From the NCBI RefSeq assembly GCF_000478605.2, contig NZ_ASHX02000001.1, positions 6,153,001-6,217,000 of the forward strand: a DNA stretch of 64,000 bases, given 5' to 3'. This stretch comes from Streptomyces thermolilacinus SPC6. Its GTDB lineage: Bacteria; Actinomycetota; Actinomycetes; Streptomycetales; Streptomycetaceae. Below are positions 7,747-15,479 of this stretch, piece by piece. Under the pieces are notes generated by a model. The model was not told the origin of the DNA, searched no databases, and saw only the letters and a list, made by a program, of their open reading frames with translations. How positions within the stretch are numbered: position 1 is the first letter of the stretch; each line of letters begins with the position of its first letter. A program made the position numbers and the translations under genes.

Positions 7747-8838
7747 TGGCGCCACGGTCTCCGTGATCAGCAGGTCCGTCAGGGTGGGCATCCCGCCCTC
7801 GGCGAGCGCCCTGCGCTGGAGATCCGCCGATGTGCCCTGCTGGAGCAGCCGGTGCACCAGCGAGGTCACCTCGCGGGTGTCCCCGGCCTCCTCCAGCGCA
7901 GGGGTCACGGAGTCGAGCAGGCGGACGAGCACGTCCCCGGCCCGGCGCGCCCTGCCCTCCGGGTCGATCAGAAGCTCGCTCAGTCCGTACCGCGCCGCGT
8001 ACCAGTTCGCGGCCTGAAGCCGCTCGGGAGGGCAGTCGGGCAGCGGCTCCCCGGCTTCCTCCGCCCGAAGGGCCGTGGTCACCATGGCCCGGATCAGCCC
8101 CGCGAACATCACCGCGGCGTCCGCCCTCAGCTGCACGTCAGGGCAGCGGACCTCCAGCGTCGGATAGCGCTCCGACAGCCGGGCCTGCCAGTAGATCTGG
8201 CCGGTGTCGGAGATCACCCCGGAGTCGAGCAGGGTGCCCACGCGCCGGTCGTGGTCGGCGGCGTCGGCGAAGGCCGGTGGCGGGCCGCTCACCGCCCACC
8301 TGCCGTAGATCACGGTCCGCCAGCTGGCGAAGCCCGTGTCGTGCCCGTCCCACAGCGGCGAGTTGGACGACATCGCCACCAGCACGGGCAGCCAGGGCCT
8401 GATCCGGTTCAGCACGGCGACGGCCGCGTGCCGGTCGGGCACCGCGACATGCACGTGCATGCCGTTCACCAGCTGCTCGTCCACCAGCTGGGGCGCCTGC
8501 GACCGCATCGCCAGGTAGCGGGCGCTCTCCGTCACCGCCACGGGACCGGGACCCCGGTACGGGGCGGTGCCCGTCGCCACGATCCGGCACCCGTTCTTCT
8601 CCGCCGCGGTCCCCAGCGCGTGCCGCAGCCGCAGCAGATGGCCGCCGACCTCGTCCAGGTCCGAGCAGACGGGGGTGGCCACCTCGACCTGGGACTGCAG
8701 GAGCTCCGACTGGACCTCCTGGTCCTCCACGATCGGGCCCAGACCCGCCGCCCTGCGCACCTCGTCAGCGAGGGGCACCGGCAGGCAGGTGACCGGATCG
8801 ACGAGGAAGTACTCTTCCTCGACCCCAACTGTGATCAT
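7744..8838 (-). CDS. Carboxylate-amine ligase, glutamate-cysteine ligase type 2 (YbdK/GCS2 family)
   Basis: A 364-residue protein opening ITVGVEEEYFLVDP, the signature start of GCS2/YbdK enzymes, which join glutamate to an amine with ATP and release of ADP. MHVHVAVPD and YPTLEVRCPD are further active-site segments. Length matches the family. I used the ATG at 8838 because homologues begin at this point; an in-frame ATG at 8880 would add 14 residues. Its natural substrate in actinobacteria is mostly undefined. It interrupts an otherwise sugar-related operon, either as a true member that amidates a product or as a passenger. Confidence 0.85.
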   Translation of the reverse strand: MITVGVEEEYFLVDPVTCLPVPLADEVRRAAGLGPIVEDQEVQSELLQSQVEVATPVCSDLDEVGGHLLRLRHALGTAAEKNGCRIVATGTAPYRGPGPVAVTESARYLAMRSQAPQLVDEQLVNGMHVHVAVPDRHAAVAVLNRIRPWLPVLVAMSSNSPLWDGHDTGFASWRTVIYGRWAVSGPPPAFADAADHDRRVGTLLDSGVISDTGQIYWQARLSERYPTLEVRCPDVQLRADAAVMFAGLIRAMVTTALRAEEAGEPLPDCPPERLQAANWYAARYGLSELLIDPEGRARRAGDVLVRLLDSVTPALEEAGDTREVTSLVHRLLQQGTSADLQRRALAEGGMPTLTDLLITETVAP

Positions 8839-8907
8839 GTGCCGGCGGGTACCCGCAAAACTCAGAGCGAACCGGCACATACGGTACGAAGCGCTTCCCT
8901 CACCCGA

Positions 8908-9921
8908 TCAGCGGACAGACGCTCCCGAGCGGGCCTCGCCCTCCGGGAGCCCCTCGGTCCCCGGCGCGGTCCCACGCCGTCCGGCACGCGCCCGGACGGC
9001 GCCCTCCACCCGCCGCGCCGCCGCCTCGACGCGCGGCGGCAGCCGGCGCCGGGCCCGCAGCGCCGCCGGAAGCCGCTCCAGCACCCCGCGCAGCGCCTCC
9101 CGCGCCTCCGGGTCCCGCCGCGCGTCCGCCGCCAGGGTGCCGGTCCGCCGCACCGCCACCGACAGCGGCCGCCGCAGCCACGCCGTCAGCACGGCGTTGC
9201 GCCGCATCACCGCGCGCCGCCCGTCCCGCACGCCCCCGACCGGGCTGTGCACGGCCACCACCTCCGGGCAGTGGCACACCGCCCAGCCGCACGCCTCCAG
9301 GTCGTACGCGAGCAGCTGCTCCTCCCCGGCGAAGAACACCACCGGGTGGTAGCCGCCCGCCTCCAGGAACGCCTCGCGCCGCGCGACCGCCGCGCACGCC
9401 AGGAAGCCCAGCACCCGCGTCCCCGGCAGCCCGTGCTCCCGCTCCAGCGGCGACGCGGCCAGCTCCGCGTTGAGCGGGTCGTCCCGCCCCTCGTCCCCGA
9501 CCCGCACCGCCGCCGCGACCAGACCCAGCCGCGGGTGGGCGTCCAGCAGCCGCTCCGCCGTCGCCAGCGCGCCAGGCTCCCACCACGAGTCGTCGTCGCT
9601 GAACGCCACATACGGCGTACGGGCGTGCCGGGCGCCGAGCGTGCGGCCGACCGCGCCGAGGTTCCGGCCGGGGGAGACCAGCGTCACCTCGGGGTGGCGG
9701 GCGGCGACCGCGTCGGCGGTGCCGTCCGTCGAGCCGTTGTCGACGACCACCACGGGCGGCCGCTCGGGCAGCGCCGCGAGCCGGTCCAGGCTGTGCAGCA
9801 GCTGGTCGCGCCGGTCGCGGGTGATGACGACGACGGTCGTGCGGGAAACGGCCTCGTACGGGCCGGCGGTACCGGGCTCGGCGGCGCGGGACTCGGCGGT
9901 ACGGGGCTCGTGGGCGGTCAC
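8908..9921 (-). CDS. Glycosyltransferase family 2
   Basis: A 337-residue GT-A transferase. It starts with TTVVVITRDRRDQLLHSL, then VVVVDNGSTDGTADAV (nucleotide-sugar site), FSDDDSWWEPGA (DxD-type metal motif) and GYHPVVFFAGEEQLL as the acceptor-side region. The C-terminal 60 residues are arginine/alanine rich and low complexity. The GTG start at 9921 overlaps the upstream GT9 stop as GTGA. Sequence order suggests it acts on the same product as the two GT9 enzymes. Confidence 0.85.
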   Translation of the reverse strand: MTAHEPRTAESRAAEPGTAGPYEAVSRTTVVVITRDRRDQLLHSLDRLAALPERPPVVVVDNGSTDGTADAVAARHPEVTLVSPGRNLGAVGRTLGARHARTPYVAFSDDDSWWEPGALATAERLLDAHPRLGLVAAAVRVGDEGRDDPLNAELAASPLEREHGLPGTRVLGFLACAAVARREAFLEAGGYHPVVFFAGEEQLLAYDLEACGWAVCHCPEVVAVHSPVGGVRDGRRAVMRRNAVLTAWLRRPLSVAVRRTGTLAADARRDPEAREALRGVLERLPAALRARRRLPPRVEAAARRVEGAVRARAGRRGTAPGTEGLPEGEARSGASVR

Positions 9922-10871
9922 GTCCGGGACACCTCCAGGTGGGGGAGCAGGGCGGTGAGGACCTCGTCCGGCCCGATGCGCAGCAGCCGCGGGTCCGGCG
10001 CCCCGCCGTGCGGGTCGCCCGGCGGGCCCGGGTGCCACAGCGCCACGTGCCGCGTACCCGGCGGCGGGCCCCACAAGCGCGGCGGCACGGGCCCGAACAG
10101 CGTCACCGACGGCGCCCCGTACGCGACGGCGACGTGCGCGATGCCCGTGTCGCCGCTCACCACGGCCGCCGCCCCGGCGCACAGCGCGGCGAGCCGCCCG
10201 TACGGCAGCCCGCCCGCGAACACGTCCTCGTCGCCGAGCCCCGCCGCCCCCGCCACCCGCGCCAGCAGTCCGTCCTCGCCCGGCCCGCCGGTCAGCACCG
10301 CCCTGTGGCCGTGCCGCCGCACCTCCCGTACGACCTCCGCGTACCGCTCCGGGGGCCACCGCCGGGCCGGGGCGTCGGCGCCGGGGTGGACCACCACCGC
10401 GCCGGGCGCCGGGGACGGCTCGCCCGGCGGCGGCAGGCGCAGGTCGCCGGGGTCGGCCGGGACGCCGTACCACTCCAGCAGCCGGCACCAGCGGGCCCGC
10501 TCGTGCTCGTCCGCGCTCCACACCGGGCCCTCGACGTGCGGGGTCCCCGGATGGGCGAAGGCCAGCAGCCTGCCCGGCCCGGTCCGCTCGAGCACCAGGT
10601 GGCTGGACGGGCCCTTGCCGTGCAGGTCCACGGCCACCTCCGGCGGCGGCCCCCGCCACGGCAGCCGCACCGGCACGGCCCTGCCGGGCGCCGACGCGGG
10701 CAGCAGCGTGTCCACCGCGTCGACGGCCGCCACCACGTCGGCCAGCGCCCTCGGCGCGGCGAGCACCACCTCGTATCCGGGGAGACCGCGCCGCACGGCC
10801 CGCAGCGCGGGCACCGCGGCCAGCAGGTCACCGAGCCCGAGCGCCCGCAGCACCAGGACCCGGGGCCTCAC
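9918..10871 (-). CDS. Glycosyltransferase family 9 (heptosyltransferase family)
   Basis: A 317-residue GT9 protein. PRVLVLRALGLGDLLAAVPA is the N-terminal family motif, VVVHPGADAPARRWPPERY is the ADP-sugar binding loop, and SGDTGIAHVAVAYGAPSVTL is the conserved C-terminal donor segment. In Gram-negatives GT9 enzymes move heptose from ADP-heptose into LPS core; here they sit next to a complete ADP-heptose pathway, so heptose transfer is the simplest reading, but the acceptor must be something other than LPS. GTG start at 10871 overlaps the next GT9 stop by four bases. Confidence 0.88.
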   Translation of the reverse strand: MRPRVLVLRALGLGDLLAAVPALRAVRRGLPGYEVVLAAPRALADVVAAVDAVDTLLPASAPGRAVPVRLPWRGPPPEVAVDLHGKGPSSHLVLERTGPGRLLAFAHPGTPHVEGPVWSADEHERARWCRLLEWYGVPADPGDLRLPPPGEPSPAPGAVVVHPGADAPARRWPPERYAEVVREVRRHGHRAVLTGGPGEDGLLARVAGAAGLGDEDVFAGGLPYGRLAALCAGAAAVVSGDTGIAHVAVAYGAPSVTLFGPVPPRLWGPPPGTRHVALWHPGPPGDPHGGAPDPRLLRIGPDEVLTALLPHLEVSRT

Positions 10872-11941
10872 TCCGCCGCCTCCAGCAGCTTCCCGACGGC
10901 CGCCACCACGTCCTCCGCCGTCACCCCGTCCAGGCACGGATGGCCCGGCACCGGGCACTCCCGGGCCCGCGACCCGGCGCACGCGGCGTCCTGGTCGCCG
11001 AGCAGCACATGCGGCACGCCGTACGGGCCCCACCGCTCGGCCGGGACCACCGGCGAGAACAGCGACACGACGGGGGTGCCCACCGCCGCCGCCAGGTGCG
11101 CGGGGCCGGTGTTGCCGGTCACCACCACCCCCGCCGCCGCGAGGACCGCCGCCAGCTCGGGCGGGCGGGTGCGGCCACCGAGGTCCACGCCGTGGCGGCC
11201 CGCGACGTACGCGGTCAGCTCCCGCTCATCGGGGCCGCCCGTGACGACGACCCGGTGGCCCGCCCCGGCGAGCAGCCGCACCGCCTGGGCGCACCGGTCG
11301 GGGCTCCACCGGCGGGCCGGGACGCTCGCGCCGGGGTGGACGGCCACGTACGGGCCGGGACCGGTCAGCTCCGGCACGGCGGGGGCGTGCCGCACCCGCA
11401 GCCGCCCGTCGTCGCCCGGCGGCCGGGGGAAGCCCGCCGCCTCGGCCAGCGCGAGCGCCGCCTCCGCCTCGTGGGCGCGCGGCGGCCGCTGGTGGCGCAC
11501 GTCCAGGAGGGAGCCGGGCGCGTCCACGCTGTCCGCGGCGATGTGCGGGACCCGCGCCATGCGCAGCAGCAGCGCGGCGGGCAGCGGGCTCTGGTGGAAC
11601 GACGTCAGGATTAGCGCCGCGTCGAACCGGCCCGCCGCGAGCCGGTCCACGATCCGCCCGATGTCCGTCCGGTCCACCGGCGGCGGGGAGAAGCCGACCC
11701 ACGGCGCCTCCCACACGAGCACCTCGTCCACGCCCGGCAGCAGCCGCGCGGCGGGCGCGCCCTGCGGCCCGCACAGCATCGCCACCCGGTCCGCGCGGTG
11801 CGCCACCGCCCGCACGGCGGGCCCGGCGAGCAGCACGTCGCCGAAACTGTCGAGCCGTACGACCAGCGCCCGCGTACCCGCCCCGCCGCGGTCGGCGTGC
11901 GCCGCCCCCCGGGTGCCGTCCCGGTCCGCGGGCGCGCTCAT
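10868..11941 (-). CDS. Glycosyltransferase family 9 (heptosyltransferase family)
   Basis: A second GT9 protein, 357 residues, with RALVVRLDSFGDVLLAGPAV, YVAVHPGASVPARRWSPDR, VVTGNTGPAHLAAAVGTPVV and a C-terminal cysteine-rich segment (AACAGSRARECPVPGHPCL) often seen in GT9 proteins. About 22 residues before the first strand are polar. It overlaps gmhB upstream (ATGA) and the other GT9 downstream (GTGA). The two are paralogues but clearly diverged, suggesting successive rather than redundant transfers. Confidence 0.88.
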   Translation of the reverse strand: MSAPADRDGTRGAAHADRGGAGTRALVVRLDSFGDVLLAGPAVRAVAHRADRVAMLCGPQGAPAARLLPGVDEVLVWEAPWVGFSPPPVDRTDIGRIVDRLAAGRFDAALILTSFHQSPLPAALLLRMARVPHIAADSVDAPGSLLDVRHQRPPRAHEAEAALALAEAAGFPRPPGDDGRLRVRHAPAVPELTGPGPYVAVHPGASVPARRWSPDRCAQAVRLLAGAGHRVVVTGGPDERELTAYVAGRHGVDLGGRTRPPELAAVLAAAGVVVTGNTGPAHLAAAVGTPVVSLFSPVVPAERWGPYGVPHVLLGDQDAACAGSRARECPVPGHPCLDGVTAEDVVAAVGKLLEAAE

Positions 11942-12669
11942 ACCGGCCTCCGTACCGTCGAGGGGCGTCCGAGTACGTGCCGTACGGCGCCGAGCAGGTC
12001 GCGGCACACGTCCGGCGCGGACGCCACCTCGGCGGGCAGCGTCCGGGTCGTCGGCACCAGCACGCCCCGGGCGCCCGCCGCGCGCGCCGCGCCCATGTCG
12101 GCGCCGATGTCCCCGATGACCACGCACCGGTCGGGCGGCACCCCGAGCCGCCTCGCGGCCTCCAGGACCAGCCCGGGCGCGGGCTTCCGGCAGCCGCAGC
12201 CGTCCTGCGGGGTGTGCGGGCAGTGCACCCACACGTCCAGCGGCCGGCCCAGCAGGGCGTCCACCCGGGCGTTCACCTCCAGCACGTCCGCCTCGGTCAG
12301 CAGGCCGCGCCCGATCCCTGACTGGTTGGACACGACCCCGACCGGTATCCCGCGCGCCCGCAGGAGCCGTACGGCCTCCCGGGCGCCGGGCATCAGCCGC
12401 ACCCGCCCGGGGTCACCGTTGTACGGCACGTCCACGATCAGCGTGTCGTCCCGGTCGAACAGGACGGCGCCGGGCACCGCGTCCTCGTCGTACGGGCCCC
12501 CGGCGACGCACCCGTCGCCCAGGCCCCCGGCGACGCGTTCTCCGCCCGGACCCCGGGCGACGCGGCTTCGGCCCGGTCCTCCGGCGACACGGCCCCCGCC
12601 CGGGTCCTCGGCGAAGCTCCCGTCGCCGGACTCCTGCGCGAGGCCGCCCGCGCCGGGTGCCCCGTTCAC
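11938..12669 (-). CDS. gmhB: D-glycero-D-manno-heptose-1,7-bisphosphate phosphatase-like, HAD-IIIA
   Basis: A 243-residue HAD phosphatase. The catalytic loop VLFDRDDTLIVDVPYNGDP and GVVSNQSGIGRGLLT match histidinol-phosphatase/GmhB enzymes, and CPHTPQDGCGCRKP carries the C-x-H plus C-x-C zinc ligands of GmhB. It would remove the 7-phosphate from heptose 1,7-bisphosphate before adenylylation by HldE. The N-terminal 60 or so residues are Gly/Val/Ala repeats coded by tandem DNA repeats and are absent from ordinary GmhB. The GTG at 12669 overlaps the upstream GT2 stop; an internal start nearer the catalytic domain cannot be excluded. Confidence 0.87.
   Translation of the reverse strand: MNGAPGAGGLAQESGDGSFAEDPGGGRVAGGPGRSRVARGPGGERVAGGLGDGCVAGGPYDEDAVPGAVLFDRDDTLIVDVPYNGDPGRVRLMPGAREAVRLLRARGIPVGVVSNQSGIGRGLLTEADVLEVNARVDALLGRPLDVWVHCPHTPQDGCGCRKPAPGLVLEAARRLGVPPDRCVVIGDIGADMGAARAAGARGVLVPTTRTLPAEVASAPDVCRDLLGAVRHVLGRPSTVRRPV
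12497..12620. repeat. About 27-base degenerate tandem repeat inside gmhB
   Basis: Four to five imperfect units of about 27 bases, each with CCCGGCGACGC or a variant, run through this segment. They encode GG-x-VAGG-like units at the start of GmhB. As in gmhA, the period keeps the reading frame. Confidence 0.6.
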
Positions 12670-13685
12670 GCGACACCGCCGTTCCACGCGCCCGCGGAGC
12701 GGTGGCGCAGTTCCCCGGCGACGCGGTGCCAGGTGGCGAGCGCCGGGATGGCGGCGCTGGTCAGCGCCATGGTGATCACCTCGTCCCGGGTGCGCGGCCC
12801 CGGCGCGATCCGCGCCCGCGCGAACTCCGCCGTCCCCAGCAGCCATCCGCCCGCCGCGAGCGCCGCCGCCCGCCGTCTGCCCGCAGCGGCGAGGGCGACG
12901 GCCAGCCCGCCGGCGGCGGTGACCGCCGCGTGCCGCCGGATACGGCCCCGGGGGGCCGCCGCCCTCGCCCACCAGTCGGGGCCGTGCAGCCGTACCATCA
13001 GCGCGTCGTCGGCGTTCCCTGCCTGCGTCCGCAGCGACACCCACCGGTCGGCGGGGCGCACGGGATGCTCGGTGCGGCGGGTGCCGCGCCGGATCAGCCA
13101 GCCCGCGTCGATCACCCGCAGCGCCAGGTCCGCGTCCTCCCGGAACGCCCGCCGGAACCGTTCGTCGAAGCCTCCCACCGCCCGCAGCGCCTCCGTCCGG
13201 TACGCCATGTCGGCGGTCGCCCACAGGGCCCGCTCCAGGCCCGCCGTGTTCCGCTCCCAGTCCGTGGGCGGCCGGTCGTCGGGCAGGGGGACGCGCAGCA
13301 CGCCCTGCACCCCGCCCGTGTCCGGCGACGCGGCGGCGAGGTCCCGCGCGAGTTCGGTGCGCCAGGACGGGCCGACGCGTACGTCGTCGTCGAGGAACAC
13401 GGTCCACGGCTCCTCCACCTCGCGCAGCCCGGTGTTCCGCGCGGCGGCGGGCCCGCGCCCGCCGCCGCGCAGCACGACGGCCCGGTCGGTGAGCGGGCCC
13501 AGCGCGTCCAGCGGCAGATCGCCGGGCCCCTCGCCGGGCGGGGGCTCGCCGGGCCGGTCGTCCACGACGACGACCCGCTGCGGGGCGGGACCCTCGCTCG
13601 CGGCGAGAGCCCGCAGGCAGTCGGCGAGGCAGGGCCGTCCCACGGTGGGGACGACCACGGCGTACGGGGCGGGCGGATGGCTCAT
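12666..13685 (-). CDS. Glycosyltransferase family 2, first gene of the heptose operon
   Basis: A 339-residue GT-A transferase: YAVVVPTVGRPCLADCLRAL at the N-terminus, VVVVDDRPGEPP, then WTVFLDDDVRVGPSW with the metal-binding DDD and GFDERFRRAFREDADLALR typical of GT2 acceptor regions. The C-terminal third has two hydrophobic stretches that may touch the membrane. The ATG at 13685 has GGAGG nine bases upstream. It is the promoter-proximal gene of the five-gene overlapping run that ends with the GT2 at 8908. Confidence 0.85.
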   Translation of the reverse strand: MSHPPAPYAVVVPTVGRPCLADCLRALAASEGPAPQRVVVVDDRPGEPPPGEGPGDLPLDALGPLTDRAVVLRGGGRGPAAARNTGLREVEEPWTVFLDDDVRVGPSWRTELARDLAAASPDTGGVQGVLRVPLPDDRPPTDWERNTAGLERALWATADMAYRTEALRAVGGFDERFRRAFREDADLALRVIDAGWLIRRGTRRTEHPVRPADRWVSLRTQAGNADDALMVRLHGPDWWARAAAPRGRIRRHAAVTAAGGLAVALAAAGRRRAAALAAGGWLLGTAEFARARIAPGPRTRDEVITMALTSAAIPALATWHRVAGELRHRSAGAWNGGVA

Positions 13686-13914
13686 GCGGCGGCGCCTCCC
13701 GATCCTGGACCGGTCACAAGGGCGTATGAAGTGCCCGGGTTTGATCACTTTATGCATGGATCACGCCGCACCGCAGGCCGATCCGGCCAAACCGCCGACC
13801 CCGACGCGCCCGGCCACCGACTGCGAAGCCGCGTCCGCCGACCCCCGGCGGCCATGGCCACCGGTCCCGGTGCTGGCCCCGCCGAAGCGGGCGGCAGGCC
13901 GGGAAGGCTCTCCG
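13686..13914 (-). promoter_or_regulatory. Upstream region of the heptose operon
   Basis: The 229-base gap before the first transferase gene is relatively AT-rich near 13725-13760 (around TTTATGCAT), unlike its surroundings, so the operon promoter probably lies there. I could not identify convincing -35 and -10 boxes. GGAGG at about 13695 is the ribosome-binding site. Confidence 0.35.
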
Positions 13915-14724
13915 TCACCGGGCCCGACGGCCGGGGGTCCGGAAGCCGTACCCGAGCACGGGCGCGGTCAGCGCGTGCGGCAGCACGGCCGCCGCCCGGG
14001 TGCCGATCCTGCTGGGCAGCGACCCGGCGCGGACGGTGCGGCGGCCGCGCATCAGCCCGGCGTACGCCTGCGCGGCCACCAGCGCCGGATCGTCCTTGCG
14101 CCGCCACCGGCCCAGGGGCGTGTCCTCCAGGTCGGCGCGCCGGAAGAAATCCGTGTCCGTCGCCCCCGGCAGCAGCGTCGTGACCGTGACGCCCGTCCCC
14201 CGCAGCTCGTCCCGCAGTGCCTCGCCGAGGGACCGCAGGTACGCCTTGGTCGCGCCGTACACCGCCTGGTGCGGGCCGGGCACGAGCGCCGCGACCGACG
14301 ACACGACGAGGAGCCGGCCCCCGCCCGCGGCGACCATGCCGGGCAGCAGCCGGTGCGCCAGGTGCGTGGAGGAGGCGACGTTGAGGTCGATGACCCGCGC
14401 CAGGTCGGAGAGGTCCGCGTCGAGGAACGCGCCGCGCGTGCCGACCCCGGCGTTCAGGGCGGCCGCGGCGACGGGTCGTCCGGTCGCGGCTACCGCCTGG
14501 TACAGCTGCTCCACCCCGTCGTACACGGCCAGGTCCGCCCGTACGGCGACGGTGTCGGCGCCCAGCCGGCGCAGTGCGACGGCGGCGTCCTCCAGCCGTC
14601 CGTCGTCCGCGCAGACCACCAGGTCGAAGCCGTGCCGGGCGAACCGCGCGGCGAGTTCGCGGCCGATGCCGCTGGAGGCGCCGGTCACGACGGCGAGGGG
14701 CTTGTCGGCGCTGTCGGGGTGCAC
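13915..14724 (-). CDS. Short-chain dehydrogenase/reductase
   Basis: A 269-residue classical SDR: TGASSGIG cofactor loop near residue 14, NAG at about 92, SS...YGATK catalytic tetrad in the middle (SSVAALVPGPHQAVYGATK), and a TDFF segment after the PGATDT loop. The start is a GTG at 14724; no clear ribosome-binding site precedes it. Substrate unknown. It ends 229 bases before the heptose operon and is probably a separate unit. Confidence 0.85.
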   Translation of the reverse strand: MHPDSADKPLAVVTGASSGIGRELAARFARHGFDLVVCADDGRLEDAAVALRRLGADTVAVRADLAVYDGVEQLYQAVAATGRPVAAAALNAGVGTRGAFLDADLSDLARVIDLNVASSTHLAHRLLPGMVAAGGGRLLVVSSVAALVPGPHQAVYGATKAYLRSLGEALRDELRGTGVTVTTLLPGATDTDFFRRADLEDTPLGRWRRKDDPALVAAQAYAGLMRGRRTVRAGSLPSRIGTRAAAVLPHALTAPVLGYGFRTPGRRAR

Positions 14725-14790
14725 CGGCGACGGGTACCCGCGGCCGATTGGCTCGAACGGCCGAGAATGGTTTATCGTTCACCTATGCGG

Positions 14791-14811
14791 TTGTGAAGGG
14801 GCCCTTCACAA
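14791..14811. promoter_or_regulatory. Palindrome in divergent promoter region
   Basis: TTGTGAAGGG (14791-14800) and CCCTTCACAA (14802-14811) are perfect reverse complements around one G. It lies between the minus-strand SDR and the plus-strand SRPBCC gene. It could be an operator or the first hairpin of a leader RNA, because a strong terminator follows at 14832. Confidence 0.5.
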
Positions 14812-14831
14812 AGGCCCCGACCGCGTGAGCT

Positions 14832-14865
14832 GCCCCGGCTGGTTCCCCCGTCCAGCCGGGGCTTT
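14832..14865 (+). terminator. Terminator-like hairpin upstream of the SRPBCC gene
   Basis: GCCCCGGCTGG (14832-14842) pairs perfectly with CCAGCCGGGGC (14852-14862), 9-base loop, followed by TTTCCCTTT. It reads as an intrinsic terminator for plus-strand transcription, yet no gene precedes it on that strand. That makes a short leader or small RNA ending here, or attenuation of the downstream gene, plausible. Confidence 0.6.
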
Positions 14866-14952
14866 CCCTTTCCCCGGCTTTCCCGGCGTCCTCGGCCCAC
14901 CCGTTTCCCCGGTGCCGGGCATGACCTCGCGCCGTCGAGGAACTGTGAAGGG

Positions 14953-15366
14953 ATGACCGAATACGAACGCTCCCTGACGATGCCCGCCCCGCCCGAGCAG
15001 GTCTTCGACCAGGCCGCCGACATCGGCCGCCTGGGCGAGTGGCTGCCGGGCGACCTCCACGTCCGCGCGGGCGAGCTGCCCGCCGTGACCGTCCACGAGG
15101 ACCGCACCGACGAGGACACCCCGGCGCTGCTGAAGCCGCGCAAGGAGCAGATGCGCCTGGAGTGGGGGACCCGCGAGGAGGGCTCCTACGCCGGGTGGCT
15201 CCAGGTCGCCGGGATCGACAGCGGCGCCAGCGAGGTCACGGTCCACCTGTCGTTCTTCGACGAGAGCCACGATCCGGGCGAGCGGCGCGTCACCGAGGCC
15301 CTGGACCGCAGCCTGCACCGCCTGGAGGAACAGGTCCGCCTCCGCGTGGACACCCCCGGCGGCTGA
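14953..15366 (+). CDS. SRPBCC (polyketide cyclase/START-like) protein
   Basis: A 137-residue protein with the N-terminal pattern YERSLTMPAPPEQVFDQAAD and a C-terminal long helix, typical of the small helix-grip SRPBCC fold that binds hydrophobic ligands. GAGGA ten bases before the ATG is the likely ribosome-binding site. No catalytic residues are assigned in most members; function is unknown. It is followed by a double hairpin. Confidence 0.75.
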   Translation: MTEYERSLTMPAPPEQVFDQAADIGRLGEWLPGDLHVRAGELPAVTVHEDRTDEDTPALLKPRKEQMRLEWGTREEGSYAGWLQVAGIDSGASEVTVHLSFFDESHDPGERRVTEALDRSLHRLEEQVRLRVDTPGG

Positions 15367-15387
15367 GCACCGGTGGCCGTCGGACGG

Positions 15388-15450
15388 CCCCGGCCGGCGC
15401 AGAACCGGCCGGGGCGCCGCCCGGCGCCGTTCGGCCCCGGGCGGCGCCCC
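15388..15450. terminator. Two overlapping alternative hairpins between convergent genes
   Basis: CCCCGGCCGG (15388-15397) pairs with 15405-15414, and the bases 15411-15424 pair perfectly over 14 positions with 15437-15450. The two stems share 15411-15414, so they cannot both be complete at once. They sit between convergent genes and likely serve as a bidirectional terminator. Confidence 0.7.
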
Positions 15451-15479
15451 CGTACGGCCGCGGGGCGTCAGGTTCCGCG

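Noticed and set aside
7525..11244. 1239-codon plus-strand frame over the glycosyltransferase region
   Set aside because: It covers the recognised minus-strand GCS2, GT2 and GT9 genes in antisense; no family resemblance.
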